Part shown: positions 5,550 to 5,622 of the stretch, one piece after another
How the letters are laid out: each line of letters begins with the position of its first letter
Position numbering within the stretch: the first letter of the stretch is position 1
Source: Pseudomonadota bacterium
GTDB lineage: Bacteria; Pseudomonadota; Gammaproteobacteria; Enterobacterales; Enterobacteriaceae
DNA: 5,622 bases
Assembly: GCA_023454395.1 (NCBI GenBank)
Contig: JAEYFY010000419.1
Span: 1-5,622 of the forward strand
Direction: 5' to 3'
The notes under the pieces: model-generated
Told to the model about the DNA's origin: nothing
Database searches by the model: none
The model's input: only the letters and a program-made list of their open reading frames with translations
Translations under genes and position numbers: made by a program

Positions 5550-5622
5550 ATGGAGAATAAGCGAACACTGCGAAATATTATATTCAGCGGGATATGGATA
5601 ATTTGGACTCTTGCCTTAATTG
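5550..5622 (+). CDS. Start of a membrane-anchored or exported protein (3' end outside window)
   Basis: Only 24 codons are visible: a basic n-region MENKRTLRN followed by a hydrophobic stretch IIFSGIWIIWTLALI that reaches the window edge. This is an N-terminal membrane anchor or uncleaved signal segment. The start is supported by AAGGA at 5534-5538, about 11 bases upstream, with a further GGAGG at 5528-5532, and by an in-frame stop (TAA, 5533-5535) upstream. The family cannot be told from this fragment. It is transcribed divergently from exsA, with about 1 kb between them, so a shared regulatory region is possible. Confidence 0.7.
   Translation, partial: MENKRTLRNIIFSGIWIIWTLALI

Noticed and set aside
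1..5622. CRISPR array, tRNA, rRNA, insertion sequence or phage attachment site
   Set aside because: No regularly spaced exact repeats, no clover-leaf sequences, no transposase or integrase frames and no flanking terminal repeats were seen.

Overview
The window looks like the chromosome of a low-GC gammaproteobacterium. The AT-rich, A/T-ending codon use and the sequence style suggest Morganellaceae (Proteus, Providencia or a relative), but this is inference and no marker gene fixes the taxon. It holds three complete or nearly complete genes, the first codons of a fourth, and about 1 kb of extremely AT-rich non-coding DNA.

Positions 1-2702 (+): a very large secreted or periplasmic protein of about 900 residues. 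It has a Sec signal peptide whose ATG is cut by the window edge by one base, a disordered linker, about 540 residues of coiled coil with a degenerate internal repeat, and a C-terminal FKBP-like domain in which most classical isomerase pocket residues are replaced. A perfect 16-bp hairpin at 2717-2758 separates it from the convergent genes that follow.

Positions 2762-4558 (-): a two-gene regulatory module in the order exsA then exsD. The first gene is a 278-residue AraC-family activator with unmistakable ExsA/LcrF(VirF)-type DNA-binding helices. The second is a 297-residue protein that I recognise, more weakly, as an ExsD-type antiactivator. The order is that of Pseudomonas aeruginosa, and the 66-base gap holds a good candidate ExsA-dependent promoter driving exsD. 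This predicts a negative feedback loop in which ExsA switches on its own inhibitor. What is missing is striking: exsC, exsE and exsB are not upstream, and the type III secretion (psc/ysc) operon that normally follows exsD is replaced by a terminator and the unrelated convergent gene.

Positions 4559-5549: about 990 bases, roughly 20% GC, with no convincing gene. It may carry the exsA promoter, a second ExsA-like box pointing the other way (5019-5042), short palindromes and a CRP-like site. Positions 5550-5622 (+): the start of a gene whose product begins with a membrane segment or signal anchor.
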